64,000 nucleotides of DNA, from contig NZ_BJDQ01000001.1 in assembly GCF_005405225.1 (NCBI RefSeq), positions 149,046 to 213,045 on the forward strand, in the 5' to 3' direction. This DNA is from Enterococcus dongliensis. Lineage in GTDB: Bacteria > Bacillota > Bacilli > Lactobacillales > Enterococcaceae. The notes under the pieces are model-generated. The model did not search any database, was not told where the DNA came from, and worked only from the letters and a program-made list of their open reading frames with translations. The position numbers were made by a program, and so were the translations under genes. Positions 49,325 through 56,889 of this stretch are shown here, in pieces; the first letter of the stretch is position 1, and every line of letters starts with the position of its first letter.

Positions 49325-50331
49325 TGGACATCATAACAGGAAAAATACCTAAAGCACAAAAAGTAGTCTTGTATGGCGTTGAGGGAATTGGTAAATCGAC
49401 TTTTGCAAGTCAGTTTCCTGCCCCGCTGTTTATCGATACCGAAGATTCAACGCTACACATGGATGTCAAACGATTTCCTAAGCCGACTAGTTGGGAAATG
49501 CTGATGCAACAAGTTGACTTTGTAAAACAAAACAAACCTTGTCAGACATTAGTCATCGACACAATGGACTGGGTGGAAGATTTATGTAAGCGGCATTTAA
49601 TGGCAGCGAACGGCTGGAATGCTATTGATTCAGAAGGCTACGGAAAAAAGTTTGTAGCATTAGCAGAACAAATGGGTGGATTATTGAACAAGCTTAGCGA
49701 AGTAATCGACTTGGGAATTAATGTAGTCGTTACTGCCCATGCAATGTTGCGAAAAAAAGAAGAGCCTGATGAAATGGGGGCATTTGATCGCTATGAGTTA
49801 AAACTCGAAAAGAAGACAGCACCCTTGGTTAAAGAATGGGCGGATATGGTTCTTTTTGCCAACTATAAGACAACCGTGATCACCGATAGTAAAACAAATA
49901 GCAAAAAGGCTACTGGCGGTCAACGCATGATGTACACTACGCATCGTCCGGCTTGGGATGCAAAAAATCGGATTGGTTTAGCAGATGAATTGCCATTTGA
50001 TTATGCGCAGATTACACAAGCATTTAGCGAAGTGACTCCACCGCAACCAGTACCAGTTGCTGAACCAGAACAAAGTCAACCAGTTCAGTCAGAACATAAC
50101 TTTGAGCCAGAACGAAACGAAGAAATTCCTGCAGTTATCCCGCGTTCTGTTGCTGATTTAATGAAGAATGATCAAGTCAGTGTGGACGAAATCAAGCAGA
50201 TTATTTACCAAGGCGGTTTTATGCCAGCAGACACACCGATTGAAAATGTACCAAATGATTTGTGGGATTATCTAGCTACCAACTGGGATAGTGCTATGAA
50301 TTTATTAAACACAAAAATAAGAACATTTTAG
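49324..50331 (+). CDS. Sak4-like RecA-fold ATPase
   Basis: A 335-residue ATPase with P-loop VLYGVEGIGKSTFA (near residue 20), the Walker B-like LVIDTMDWVEDL, and the VVVTAHAML strand. This is the phage nucleotide-binding AAA_24 / Sak4 group, RecA-fold single-strand annealing recombinases. The start is ATG 49324 at TAATG behind AAAGGAGC. A DUF669 protein follows, the usual partner. The C-terminus has a Pro/Gln-rich linker. Confidence 0.87.
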   Translation: MDIITGKIPKAQKVVLYGVEGIGKSTFASQFPAPLFIDTEDSTLHMDVKRFPKPTSWEMLMQQVDFVKQNKPCQTLVIDTMDWVEDLCKRHLMAANGWNAIDSEGYGKKFVALAEQMGGLLNKLSEVIDLGINVVVTAHAMLRKKEEPDEMGAFDRYELKLEKKTAPLVKEWADMVLFANYKTTVITDSKTNSKKATGGQRMMYTTHRPAWDAKNRIGLADELPFDYAQITQAFSEVTPPQPVPVAEPEQSQPVQSEHNFEPERNEEIPAVIPRSVADLMKNDQVSVDEIKQIIYQGGFMPADTPIENVPNDLWDYLATNWDSAMNLLNTKIRTF

Positions 50332-50343
50332 GAGGATATTTAC

Positions 50344-50871
50344 ATGAATAACGAAGAAAACGAATTTTTAGGCTGGGGCGACAGTTTTATCGCTGAAGAA
50401 AGCTCATTTACATTATTACCTGCAGGAGAATACCCGTTTAAGGTCGTTGGATTTGAACGGAAAATCTATGATGGCAATTCTGACAAGATCCAAAACGGTA
50501 CACCATACGCTGAAATCGAAATGGAATTTACCGGTGCAGAAGGAACCACGAAAGTCTTTGATCGTCTTTATATGGTTAAAAAATGGCAGTGGAAGCTTAC
50601 GCAATTCTTTACGGGTATTGGGCAAGCACCAGTCATTGGACAACCGTTCTCACCGAATTGGGGTGCTGTAGTGGGCAGTCAAGGGCGTGCAAAGTTAGCA
50701 ATCAATAAATATACCAGTTCAAAAACGGGCAAAGAAAATAAGAATAATCAAATTGATGAATATTTAGCACCTGCATCAAATAGCGGTGTTGTATCTCAAC
50801 CGCAACAGCCTTATCAAGCGCCAACACAAAGTACCCCGCAACAAGGCGGATTTCAACCAGGAGCATTTTAG
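50344..50871 (+). CDS. DUF669 protein, probable ssDNA-binding partner
   Basis: A 175-residue protein of the DUF669 family, with LLPAGEYPFKVVGFER, the ITALKVF-like strand region and a Gln/Pro-rich tail ending QGGFQPGAF, the layout of phage SSB-like proteins. It regularly accompanies Sak4-type recombinases. ATG 50344 follows AGGAGG. Confidence 0.85.
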   Translation: MNNEENEFLGWGDSFIAEESSFTLLPAGEYPFKVVGFERKIYDGNSDKIQNGTPYAEIEMEFTGAEGTTKVFDRLYMVKKWQWKLTQFFTGIGQAPVIGQPFSPNWGAVVGSQGRAKLAINKYTSSKTGKENKNNQIDEYLAPASNSGVVSQPQQPYQAPTQSTPQQGGFQPGAF

Positions 50872-50884
50872 GAGGGATATATAA

Positions 50885-51313
50885 ATGGAAAAACCAATCG
50901 ATCTTCAACTATCAGAATTAGCGAATGGAGCCGTTCAAGAAAAATTGGACGGTGAGCTAAACAAAGTATTCAACAATATTCACGATCCAAACACATCTGC
51001 AACTGCTAAACGTGTGGTCACAATCAAACTTGAGCTTAAGCCAGATGAAACACGTAAGGTCATTTCACTTTCTAGCGACTTCACAACTAAGCTAGCTCCA
51101 GTTGAAGGGGTAGCCACTACCGTATTGACTGGTAAGGATCTAACGACCGGCAAAGTTGAAGCACATGAATTGAAATCAGAAGTTCCTGGTCAAACGTATA
51201 TTGACCCTGATACCGGACAGCCTAAAACAGATGTTGGCCAACCAATTGACGTAATCGAAAAAGAAGAAGCGAAACAAAAACAAATCATCGACTTACAAAA
51301 GAAAAGAGGATAA
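50885..51313 (+). CDS. Conserved early phage protein (often labelled replication terminator protein)
   Basis: A 142-residue protein starting MEKPIDLQLSELANGAVQEK. It resembles a group of phage proteins in which this opening is followed by a beta-rich domain (KRVVTIKLELKPDETRKV) and a lysine-rich tail. These are often named replication terminator protein, without proof that I know of. It lies between DUF669 and another early gene, each with AGGAGG-like sites. Confidence 0.7.
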   Translation: MEKPIDLQLSELANGAVQEKLDGELNKVFNNIHDPNTSATAKRVVTIKLELKPDETRKVISLSSDFTTKLAPVEGVATTVLTGKDLTTGKVEAHELKSEVPGQTYIDPDTGQPKTDVGQPIDVIEKEEAKQKQIIDLQKKRG

Positions 51314-51317
51314 ATAA

Positions 51318-52061
51318 ATGGATTTAACAAAAGATGCAATCAAATTTATGACTGAAATGGAAACAAAACCACACGAAAGAATTGTTGAACTAAATGACCG
51401 CCTATTTGCGGTTAATACTGCCGGCAACGTAGAAGAAATTTTTCCACGAGTTTTTAACGCAGAAGAACCATTGGTGCTTAACACACTGTCAGGCTTCGTT
51501 AAATATGTTCAGTCTAATTTGGATCGTCAAGATGAATCACTAATCATTCATGTAAAAAATGAATCTACCGTTTATTTAAAAGGGTTGATTGCAGGAGACG
51601 GTAGCCGCGAAAAATTGGCAGTAGCACAAGCGATCATTCCAAAATTCGATTTTAATTACTTCATGGACACGGAAGAATTCAATATTGCTTTGCAGTCGAA
51701 ATTTGTCCTTAACAACGATCGTCAAATTCTACTGCAAGTAGTCGGAAATGTATCTGAGGAAAATGTAAAAAATACTGGTGACGATGGAGTTAGCCAAGCC
51801 GTCACTATCAATCAAGGCGTTGCATCAAAAGCAGATGTCAAGGTGCCTAATCCAGTTGTGTTAGCTCCATACCGTACTTTCTTAGAAGTTGAGCAACCTG
51901 AAAGTCAATTCATTTTCCGAATGAAAGATGGTCCACGCGGTGCGATTTTCGAGGCAGATGGCGGCGCATGGAGAAATCAAGCAATTGTGAATATTCGGGA
52001 ATACCTCAAAGAACAACTTAGTGAAGAAATTTTTGAAAAAAGAATTACTATTTTGGCGTAG
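51318..52061 (+). CDS. Conserved phage protein (DUF2303-like)
   Basis: A 247-residue soluble protein. NPVVLAPYRTFLEVEQPES near residue 180 followed by FIFRMKDG looks like the signature of the DUF2303/YfdQ phage family, but I am not sure. It follows the previous gene by 4 bases. Function unknown; its neighbours point to DNA metabolism. Confidence 0.7.
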   Translation: MDLTKDAIKFMTEMETKPHERIVELNDRLFAVNTAGNVEEIFPRVFNAEEPLVLNTLSGFVKYVQSNLDRQDESLIIHVKNESTVYLKGLIAGDGSREKLAVAQAIIPKFDFNYFMDTEEFNIALQSKFVLNNDRQILLQVVGNVSEENVKNTGDDGVSQAVTINQGVASKADVKVPNPVVLAPYRTFLEVEQPESQFIFRMKDGPRGAIFEADGGAWRNQAIVNIREYLKEQLSEEIFEKRITILA

Positions 52062-52071
52062 GAGTGATTAG

Positions 52072-53661
52072 ATGGAACTAAGACCTTATCAGCAAGAAGC
52101 ACGAGAAGCTATCCAGCACGAGTGGGAAGACGATAAAAAACGAACTCTTTTAGTCCTTCCGACTGGCTGTGGTAAGACAATCGTATTTAGTAAGGTCATC
52201 GAAGATCGGGTGAAATTGGGCGAGCGTGTGCTCGTCCTCGCTCACCGCGGTGAATTACTGGATCAAGCTTCTGACAAATTACAAAAGTCTACAGGACTCA
52301 AAACAGCAACTGAAAAAGCAGATCAGACTAGCATTGGAAGTTTTTTCCGAGTAGTCGTTGGATCAGTACAAACTTTAATGCGGGAGAAACGACTATCACA
52401 GTTTCCTCCTAATTTTTTTGACACAATTGTGGTCGATGAAGCTCACCATGCTATTAGTGATGGTTACCAACGAGTTCTACATTACTTTGAAGATGCAAAT
52501 GTATTAGGCGTGACTGCAACGCCTGATCGTGGAGATATGCGAAATCTAGGTTCCTATTTTGAAAGTTTGGCTTATGAGTACACGTTGCCAAAAGCCATCA
52601 AAGAAGGATTTTTATCACCAATCAAAGCATTAACCATACCGCTTAAATTAGATTTAACTGCAGTTAAGCAACAAGCCGGTGATTTCTCAACGAAAGACTT
52701 AGGAACGGCGCTTGATCCATATCTATATCAAATCGCTGATGAAATGACAAAACACTGTAAAAACAGGAAATCAGTTGTTTTTTTGCCGTTAGTGAAAACA
52801 TCCAAAAAGTTCCGTGATATTTTAAACGATCGTGGATTTAACGCTGCAGAAGTAAATGGAGAATCAAAAGACCGTGCTGAGATCCTAGAAGACTTTGAAA
52901 ATGATAAATACAACGTCCTTTGCAATTCGATGCTGCTAACAGAGGGTTGGGACTGTCCATCAGTTGATTGCATTGTCGTTCTTCGACCAACGAAAGTTCG
53001 TTCTTTGTACTCACAAATGGTAGGTCGCGGCACCCGTTTAAATGAAGGGAAAACAGAATTACTATTATTGGATTTTCTATGGCACACAGAACGCCATGAG
53101 CTTTGTCATCCAGCACATTTAATTGCCAGTTCAGATGAAGTTGCTAAAAAAATGACTGAAAATATCGAGGAAGCTGGCGCTGATGGCTTAGCGATTGATA
53201 TTGAGGAAGCAGAAGTACAGGCTGAGAAAGATGTTGTTTCTGAGCGTGAGGAAGCTTTAGCCAAACAATTAGCAGAAATGCGGAGACGCAAACGCAAATT
53301 AGTTGATCCACTTCAATTTGAAATGTCCATTCAAGCAGAAGACTTATCAAGTTACGTTCCAAGCTTCGGCTGGGAAATGGCACCGCCATCTGATAAGCAA
53401 GTATCAGCGTTAGAGAAATTGGGGATTTTGCCAGATCAGATTGATAATGCCGGCAAAGCGGCTAAAATGTTAGATCGCTTAGAAAGACGACGCGTAGAGG
53501 GGTTAGCCACTCCTAAGCAAATTAGACAGCTTGAGCAACGGGGATTTCTCAATGTTGGTACTTGGAGTTTTGACTCTGCCAGCAAAATGATTGGACGGAT
53601 CGCAGCGAATGGCTGGAGATTGCCGCAAGGGATCCATCCTCAAACATATGTGGAGGGTTAG
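52072..53661 (+). CDS. SF2 DEAD/DEAH-box helicase
   Basis: A 529-residue helicase for phage DNA. Motif I is LPTGCGKT (residues about 30-37), motif II DEAHH, motif III-like GVTATPDRGD, and motif VI QMVGRGTRLNEG. A Zn-free C-terminal tail (380-529) has two similar helical pieces (DKQVSALEKLGI and PKQIRQLEQRGF). It belongs to the UvsW/RecG-like phage helicases. Behind GGAGTGATTAG. Confidence 0.9.
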   Translation: MELRPYQQEAREAIQHEWEDDKKRTLLVLPTGCGKTIVFSKVIEDRVKLGERVLVLAHRGELLDQASDKLQKSTGLKTATEKADQTSIGSFFRVVVGSVQTLMREKRLSQFPPNFFDTIVVDEAHHAISDGYQRVLHYFEDANVLGVTATPDRGDMRNLGSYFESLAYEYTLPKAIKEGFLSPIKALTIPLKLDLTAVKQQAGDFSTKDLGTALDPYLYQIADEMTKHCKNRKSVVFLPLVKTSKKFRDILNDRGFNAAEVNGESKDRAEILEDFENDKYNVLCNSMLLTEGWDCPSVDCIVVLRPTKVRSLYSQMVGRGTRLNEGKTELLLLDFLWHTERHELCHPAHLIASSDEVAKKMTENIEEAGADGLAIDIEEAEVQAEKDVVSEREEALAKQLAEMRRRKRKLVDPLQFEMSIQAEDLSSYVPSFGWEMAPPSDKQVSALEKLGILPDQIDNAGKAAKMLDRLERRRVEGLATPKQIRQLEQRGFLNVGTWSFDSASKMIGRIAANGWRLPQGIHPQTYVEG

Positions 53662-53664
53662 CTT

Positions 53665-53859
53665 ATGCCGAAGAAACAAATTCGTGAACTAGCTGAGCAA
53701 TACGGCTATTTCCGATTAAAAAAATATCGAAAATGGGATGACGTTCATTTTTCTGCAGAGGTAAATGGAATCGTGATCGTAGTCAATATTTCTTCGGGGG
53801 AATTATTCGAACGGAACCCGTTTACTAAACGACTAGTGAAGAAGCAGCAGGTACGTTAG
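53665..53859 (+). CDS. Hypothetical protein (64 aa)
   Basis: A 64-residue basic protein starting MPKKQIRELAEQYGYF, with a beta-hairpin-like middle. It follows the helicase by 3 bases and has GGAGGG. Unknown. Confidence 0.72.
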   Translation: MPKKQIRELAEQYGYFRLKKYRKWDDVHFSAEVNGIVIVVNISSGELFERNPFTKRLVKKQQVR

Positions 53860-53891
53860 CTGGGGCTATCACGTAGGAAGGAGTGACTGGT

Positions 53892-54353
53892 TTGCCCAGA
53901 ATTTTAGATGCTTGTTGCGGCAGTCGAATGTTCTGGTTTGATAAGAAAAATCCAGATGTGACATTCATGGATTGCCGGCAATATTACGAAGAACTACCAA
54001 CAGGGCATGTTATTAACGTTAATCCAGATGTGGTTGCAGATTTTCGTGATATGCCCTTTGAAGATAATGAGTTTGATTTAGTTGTCTTTGACCCGCCACA
54101 CTTAAGGCATGTCGGTGAAAACTCATGGCTTGCCAAAAAATATGGAAAATTAGACGAACTTTGGCCAGAAGACATCAGGCAAGGTTTTGCAGAGTGTATG
54201 CGAGTTTTACGACCTTCAGGAACATTAATTTTTAAGTGGAACGAGGAACAGATACCACTTTCTGATGTGTTAGAGGCTATTGGAGAACAGCCATTGTTTG
54301 GTAATAAGCGAAGCAAAACACATTGGCTTGTGTTTATGAAAAAATTCAGCTAA
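53892..54353 (+). CDS. Class I SAM-dependent DNA methyltransferase-like protein
   Basis: A 153-residue methyltransferase. The SAM loop is ILDACCGSRMFWFD at the N-terminus and the catalytic-like motif is VVFDPPHLRH near residue 65, like the DPPY of amino-methyltransferases. There is no target-recognition domain. Start TTG 53892 is 8 bases after GGAAGGAG. It probably modifies phage DNA against host restriction; no restriction enzyme is nearby. Confidence 0.83.
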   Translation: MPRILDACCGSRMFWFDKKNPDVTFMDCRQYYEELPTGHVINVNPDVVADFRDMPFEDNEFDLVVFDPPHLRHVGENSWLAKKYGKLDELWPEDIRQGFAECMRVLRPSGTLIFKWNEEQIPLSDVLEAIGEQPLFGNKRSKTHWLVFMKKFS

Positions 54354-54380
54354 CTGGCGCTATCAAGGAGGTTTTGAATA

Positions 54381-54560
54381 TTGGAAATAATTAATTTCAT
54401 TTTAGCAGGGATTCATCACTTTTTAAATATCACATGGAGTTTATTACTTGCTTTCTTTCTGTTATTCGGCGGGAAGTGGTGCATTGGAAATTTTATTGAG
54501 ATCACCATGCCAGGCATTATGCGAAAGAGTAAGCGAGCATACAAGGAGGACGGCGAATGA
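54381..54560 (+). CDS. Small membrane protein (59 aa)
   Basis: A 59-residue frame from TTG 54381 behind AAGGAGG, with a hydrophobic helix (about 19-32) and a basic C-terminus. It overlaps the next gene as ATGA. Unknown function. Confidence 0.7.
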   Translation: MEIINFILAGIHHFLNITWSLLLAFFLLFGGKWCIGNFIEITMPGIMRKSKRAYKEDGE

Positions 54561-54766
54561 GTAAAAAAGAGGGTTTAGTTGCCGACAATATACGCTTTAT
54601 CAGTAAACATGTGGGCGGAGAAAGTGTCTTGTATTTTGATGTAAGCAAAGATGAGGTTTGCATCCAAACAGTTAGGGAACCTGAAAATACTCAGCATGAC
54701 ATCGTAATGACGAAAAATGAATGGGAAGTGTTAAAGCGACTTATTGATATTCAATTAGTCCGCTAA
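54557..54766 (+). CDS. Hypothetical protein (69 aa)
   Basis: A 69-residue soluble protein, starting MSKKEGLVADNIRFISKHVGG, behind AAGGAGG and overlapping the previous stop. Unknown function. Confidence 0.7.
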   Translation: MSKKEGLVADNIRFISKHVGGESVLYFDVSKDEVCIQTVREPENTQHDIVMTKNEWEVLKRLIDIQLVR

Positions 54767-54790
54767 CCACGCCAATTAAGGAGGAAAATA

Positions 54791-54931
54791 ATGTTAGAAG
54801 AAATAATAAAAGAACTTGTTGAACAACAAATTATTTTATTGTCCAACAAGTCAAAAGTAGAGGTATTACCTGAAACATTAATAGAATACTCAAATTCCAT
54901 AGCGAGATTAGCTTCAATTCTTAAAGATTAA
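54791..54931 (+). CDS. Small acidic protein (46 aa)
   Basis: A 46-residue frame from ATG 54791 with a full AAGGAGG site. The 3' end overlaps the end of the convergent minus-strand gene by 11 bases, and codons 8-20 contain the hairpin that terminates that gene. It may be real or be partly a by-product of that structure. Confidence 0.55.
   Translation: MLEEIIKELVEQQIILLSNKSKVEVLPETLIEYSNSIARLASILKD
54803..54851 (-). terminator. Terminator of the 67-aa minus-strand gene
   Basis: On the minus strand ACTTGTTGGACAAT and GTTCAACAAGT form a stem of about 12 bp with one mismatch, followed by TCTTTTATTATTT. Confidence 0.65.
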
Positions 54932-55124
54932 TTTGTAGATAGCGATCCTCATCTCTAGAACCTTTTTTTAGAATAGATTGTCGCACTTCTTTGTAAACTT
55001 CAAAATATTTTTTTGTAAGCTCTTCGGGAGAAAGATCTTTCAAATCTTGTTGCTGTAAATAAAGCATAGTTAGTGCTTCAACTCTATTCGATGGGAATGA
55101 ATTTAAAGTAATATCATCTTTCAT
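54921..55124 (-). CDS. Counter-oriented small prophage gene (67 aa)
   Basis: A 67-residue acidic, helical protein, starting MKDDITLNSFPSNRVEALTM, on the strand opposite to the early operon. It has a strong AAGGAGGTG site, a TGATATAAT promoter and its own terminator. Its leader folds into a hairpin that can reach the ribosome site. Unknown function; independent signals suggest expression outside the lytic programme. Confidence 0.78.
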   Translation of the reverse strand: MKDDITLNSFPSNRVEALTMLYLQQQDLKDLSPEELTKKYFEVYKEVRQSILKKGSRDEDRYLQINL

Positions 55125-55131
55125 TAGGCAC

Positions 55132-55172
55132 CTCCTTATCAGTATTTCAGTGGACCACTCACTGATAAGGAG
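55132..55172 (-). repeat. 12-bp inverted repeat over the leader and ribosome site
   Basis: CTCCTTATCAGT (plus 55132-55143) and ACTGATAAGGAG (55161-55172) are perfect arms. On the minus-strand transcript the 3' arm contains the AAGGAG ribosome site of the 67-aa gene. If transcription starts near 55166, at least the ATCAGT/ACTGAT part folds; the full arm needs an earlier start. Confidence 0.7.
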
Positions 55173-55181
55173 ATTATATCA
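55173..55181 (-). promoter_or_regulatory. Extended -10 promoter of the 67-aa gene
   Basis: TGATATAAT on the minus strand (55181-55173) is a perfect extended -10 box. A dyad GTCGAAA-N12-TTTCGAC (55193-55218) covers the -35 area and may bind a regulator. Confidence 0.75.
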
Positions 55182-55256
55182 AATAAAAATAGGTCGAAAC
55201 GCTTTAAATTATTTCGACTAAGTCAGCTAACGACCGCAATTGAGGAGGAAGTAGTA

Positions 55257-55298
55257 ATGGAAAAACAGGAATTGATTGAGAAAGTAGAGGTGAGATAG
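55257..55298 (+). CDS. 13-codon upstream ORF
   Basis: ATG 55257 follows the strong site GAGGAGG and runs 13 codons (MEKQELIEKVEVR) to TAG, directly touching the ATG of the next gene. It may deliver ribosomes to that gene by translational coupling. Confidence 0.45.
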   Translation: MEKQELIEKVEVR

Positions 55299-55502
55299 AT
55301 GTTAAACAAGAAAAACATCATGGGGATCATACAAGACCATCAAGATGAAATTGAGCAATTGGAATATGAACTTGAACAAGCAAGACAGTGGTGCATGACG
55401 GAAAGTGTGAAGTCACTAAGTAACAGATTATCTTATCTGAGAGACAATCAATACAGGTATAAGCTTCAGGCGAAAGCTTGGGGCTTGATCGAGAAAGTGT
55501 AG
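55299..55502 (+). CDS. Coiled-coil hypothetical protein (67 aa)
   Basis: A 67-residue protein with heptad-like pattern (DEIEQLEYELEQARQW), likely a short coiled coil. ATG 55299 touches the stop of a 13-codon frame; GAGGTGAG is its ribosome site. Unknown function. Confidence 0.7.
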   Translation: MLNKKNIMGIIQDHQDEIEQLEYELEQARQWCMTESVKSLSNRLSYLRDNQYRYKLQAKAWGLIEKV

Positions 55503-55512
55503 GTTCAATCGG

Positions 55513-55800
55513 ATGATCAAAAAAATAAAAACTTTGATCGATGGTTTTATGCTAGAAAGAAAACTCGTTAAGGTTAGAGAATTAATAAAGAGTCATATAG
55601 ATAGCGGTGAACGTTCAATGTATTGGGTCGCTACTGATAGCGAAAAGCAGAACTTTATGAACATGATCAGATTTTTTGAGATTGCATTCGAAGATGGATA
55701 TTTTGCGACTGGTGAGTATTTTGATGCATCTTCATGGATGTCTTCGAATCCAGAAGAAGTGTGGCAAATTTATTTGGAAATGAAAGAGGTGTCGGAATGA
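55513..55800 (+). CDS. Hypothetical protein (95 aa)
   Basis: A 95-residue soluble protein with an aromatic-rich C-terminal half (FFEIAFEDGYFATGEYFD). It overlaps the next gene as ATGA. The ribosome site is weak. Unknown function. Confidence 0.68.
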   Translation: MIKKIKTLIDGFMLERKLVKVRELIKSHIDSGERSMYWVATDSEKQNFMNMIRFFEIAFEDGYFATGEYFDASSWMSSNPEEVWQIYLEMKEVSE

Positions 55801-55982
55801 ATAAAAGACAGCGGAAAAAAGAATTAAAGAAAATAGGTGTTAATTTGTTTGAAGCAAGTAAAGACCCAGTTGATGCAGTTCAACGGGCTTCAGCCATTAT
55901 TGCAGCTGTCTATCAGTCTGATGATTCATCAGTAACTAAAATGGCTGTTAAGAGTGAAATCATGCGATTGAGCTTACTATAG
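55797..55982 (+). CDS. Hypothetical protein (61 aa)
   Basis: A 61-residue protein with a very basic N-terminus (MNKRQRKKELKK), possibly nucleic-acid binding. It is coupled to the previous gene and is the last one before the small-RNA cluster. The ribosome site is GAGGTG. Confidence 0.7.
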   Translation: MNKRQRKKELKKIGVNLFEASKDPVDAVQRASAIIAAVYQSDDSSVTKMAVKSEIMRLSLL

Positions 55983-56002
55983 TAACCGAAGCGATTGCAT
56001 AG

Positions 56003-56102
56003 GAAAAGACCGTTGGGCTGATTCCAACGGTCAATGAATTAGATTTAATTTAAAAGATAAAGCTAATTCGGAAAAAGAGCCTTCGTCTAGTTTCCGCTAG
56101 AC
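56003..56102 (-). ncRNA. Candidate small RNA C of the counter-strand cluster
   Basis: Read leftward: extended -10 box TGATAGAAT (56117-56109), then at +7 a 5'-terminal hairpin GTCTAG/CTAGAC (56102-56085), a long-range stem GAATTAG/CTAATTC (56069-56063 with 56042-56036), and the terminator GACCGTTGG/CCAACGGTC with TTTT. Length about 100 nt. Compared with RNAs A and B the long-range stem has changed at two positions on both sides, keeping the pairs. Confidence 0.72.
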
Positions 56103-56118
56103 TAAAGCATTCTATCAT

Positions 56119-56206
56119 AAAAAAGACCATTGGTTAAATCCAACGGTCTGTGAGCTAGTTGAAATATGCTTCAGATTAATGAAATCAACAAGGAAGAACC
56201 TAGCTC
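56119..56206 (-). ncRNA. Candidate small RNA B of the counter-strand cluster
   Basis: Extended -10 box TGATATAAT (56221-56213). At +7 the RNA starts with GAGCTAG (56206... pairing 56158-56152), a 41-base loop containing the pyrimidine-rich TTCTTCCTTG, then the terminator GACCGTTGG/CCAATGGTC and TTTTTT. About 88 nt. The loop piece could pair with AAGGA-type ribosome sites; targets are unknown. Confidence 0.75.
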
Positions 56207-56222
56207 GTTTAAATTATATCAC

Positions 56223-56309
56223 AAAAAAGGACTACCGCGGTATGTAACGGCAGTCCATGAGCTAGGGGTTATTCATAATGATTATTGAGTGTGATTTATG
56301 ATCTAGCTC
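56223..56309 (-). ncRNA. Candidate small RNA A of the counter-strand cluster
   Basis: A -10 box TACAAT (56321-56316) is followed at +7 by the arm TGAGCTAG (56310-56303), which pairs with CTAGCTCA (56265-56258), a 37-base loop with AACCCC at its end, then the terminator GGACTGCCG/CGGTAGTCC and TTTTTT. About 87 nt. It lies directly upstream of RNA B in the same direction and ends where the B promoter begins. Confidence 0.72.
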
Positions 56310-56350
56310 ACGATAATTGTACACCAAAATCAGAAAGAGATGTGAAATAA

Positions 56351-56728
56351 ATGATACCAAAGTTTAGAGCGTGGCACACGCCTTTCAAGGGAAAGAAATT
56401 TGGACAGGAAATGAAATACGGGAGGGTTGGAACGTTATTATCGTTTGCTGAAATGAGTCCAGACGATTATATCCTCATGCAATCCACTGGCTTAAAAGAC
56501 AAGAACGGCGTTGAGATATTTGAAGGGGATGTTGTAAAAGTGTCTAATCATCCTTTTCAAAAGAAAGAAGACAGTGCAGGTATCGAAATAGATGGTAACT
56601 ACTTAATTAATTGGTCAGAACATAGCTTAACTTGGTTAGCGGGCGATTTACTATTGTACCAGTTAAAACCTTATATCGAAGTTATCGGCAACATCTACGA
56701 AAACCCAGAATTATTAAACCTACGTTAA
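56351..56728 (+). CDS. YopX family protein
   Basis: A 125-residue phage protein with the YopX pattern: IPKFRAWH at the start, QSTGLKDKNGVEIFEGDVV in the middle, and VIGNIYENPELL at the end. Members are common in Firmicute prophages; the function is unknown. It sits between two groups of counter-strand RNAs. Confidence 0.9.
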   Translation: MIPKFRAWHTPFKGKKFGQEMKYGRVGTLLSFAEMSPDDYILMQSTGLKDKNGVEIFEGDVVKVSNHPFQKKEDSAGIEIDGNYLINWSEHSLTWLAGDLLLYQLKPYIEVIGNIYENPELLNLR

Positions 56729-56743
56729 CCACCCGAATCAATG

Positions 56744-56889
56744 AAAAAAAGACTATCGAACATTCAATAGTCAGCAGTGTTTTACACGTTTTCTTGAAAT
56801 ATGAATTTGCTGCCCGGTGACACAACACGACAGCGCTAACCCTTTAGTGAGTGGTTCTCACCCTCACCATTACGTTGCCAAGTCAACGT
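56744..56889 (-). ncRNA. Candidate structured RNA D (about 146 nt)
   Basis: TATACT (56901-56896) is the -10 box. At +7 the RNA begins with ACGTTG/CAACGT (56889-56884 with 56877-56872). Further stems can form between GTGAG and CTCAC (near 56866 and 56847), GCTG and CAGC, and GTGT and ACAC. The end is the terminator GACTATTG/CGATAGTC followed by TTTTTTT (to 56744). It is larger and more folded than RNAs A-C and is not a copy of them. Confidence 0.68.

Noticed and set aside
56003..56320. Repeated hairpin units resembling a CRISPR array
   Set aside because: The repeats are not identical, are unevenly built, and each is followed by a T-run on the minus strand; no cas genes are near. They read as separate RNA genes.
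56632..56820. 62-codon plus-strand frame over the yopX end and RNA D
   Set aside because: It lies in a different frame of yopX and has no ribosome site.
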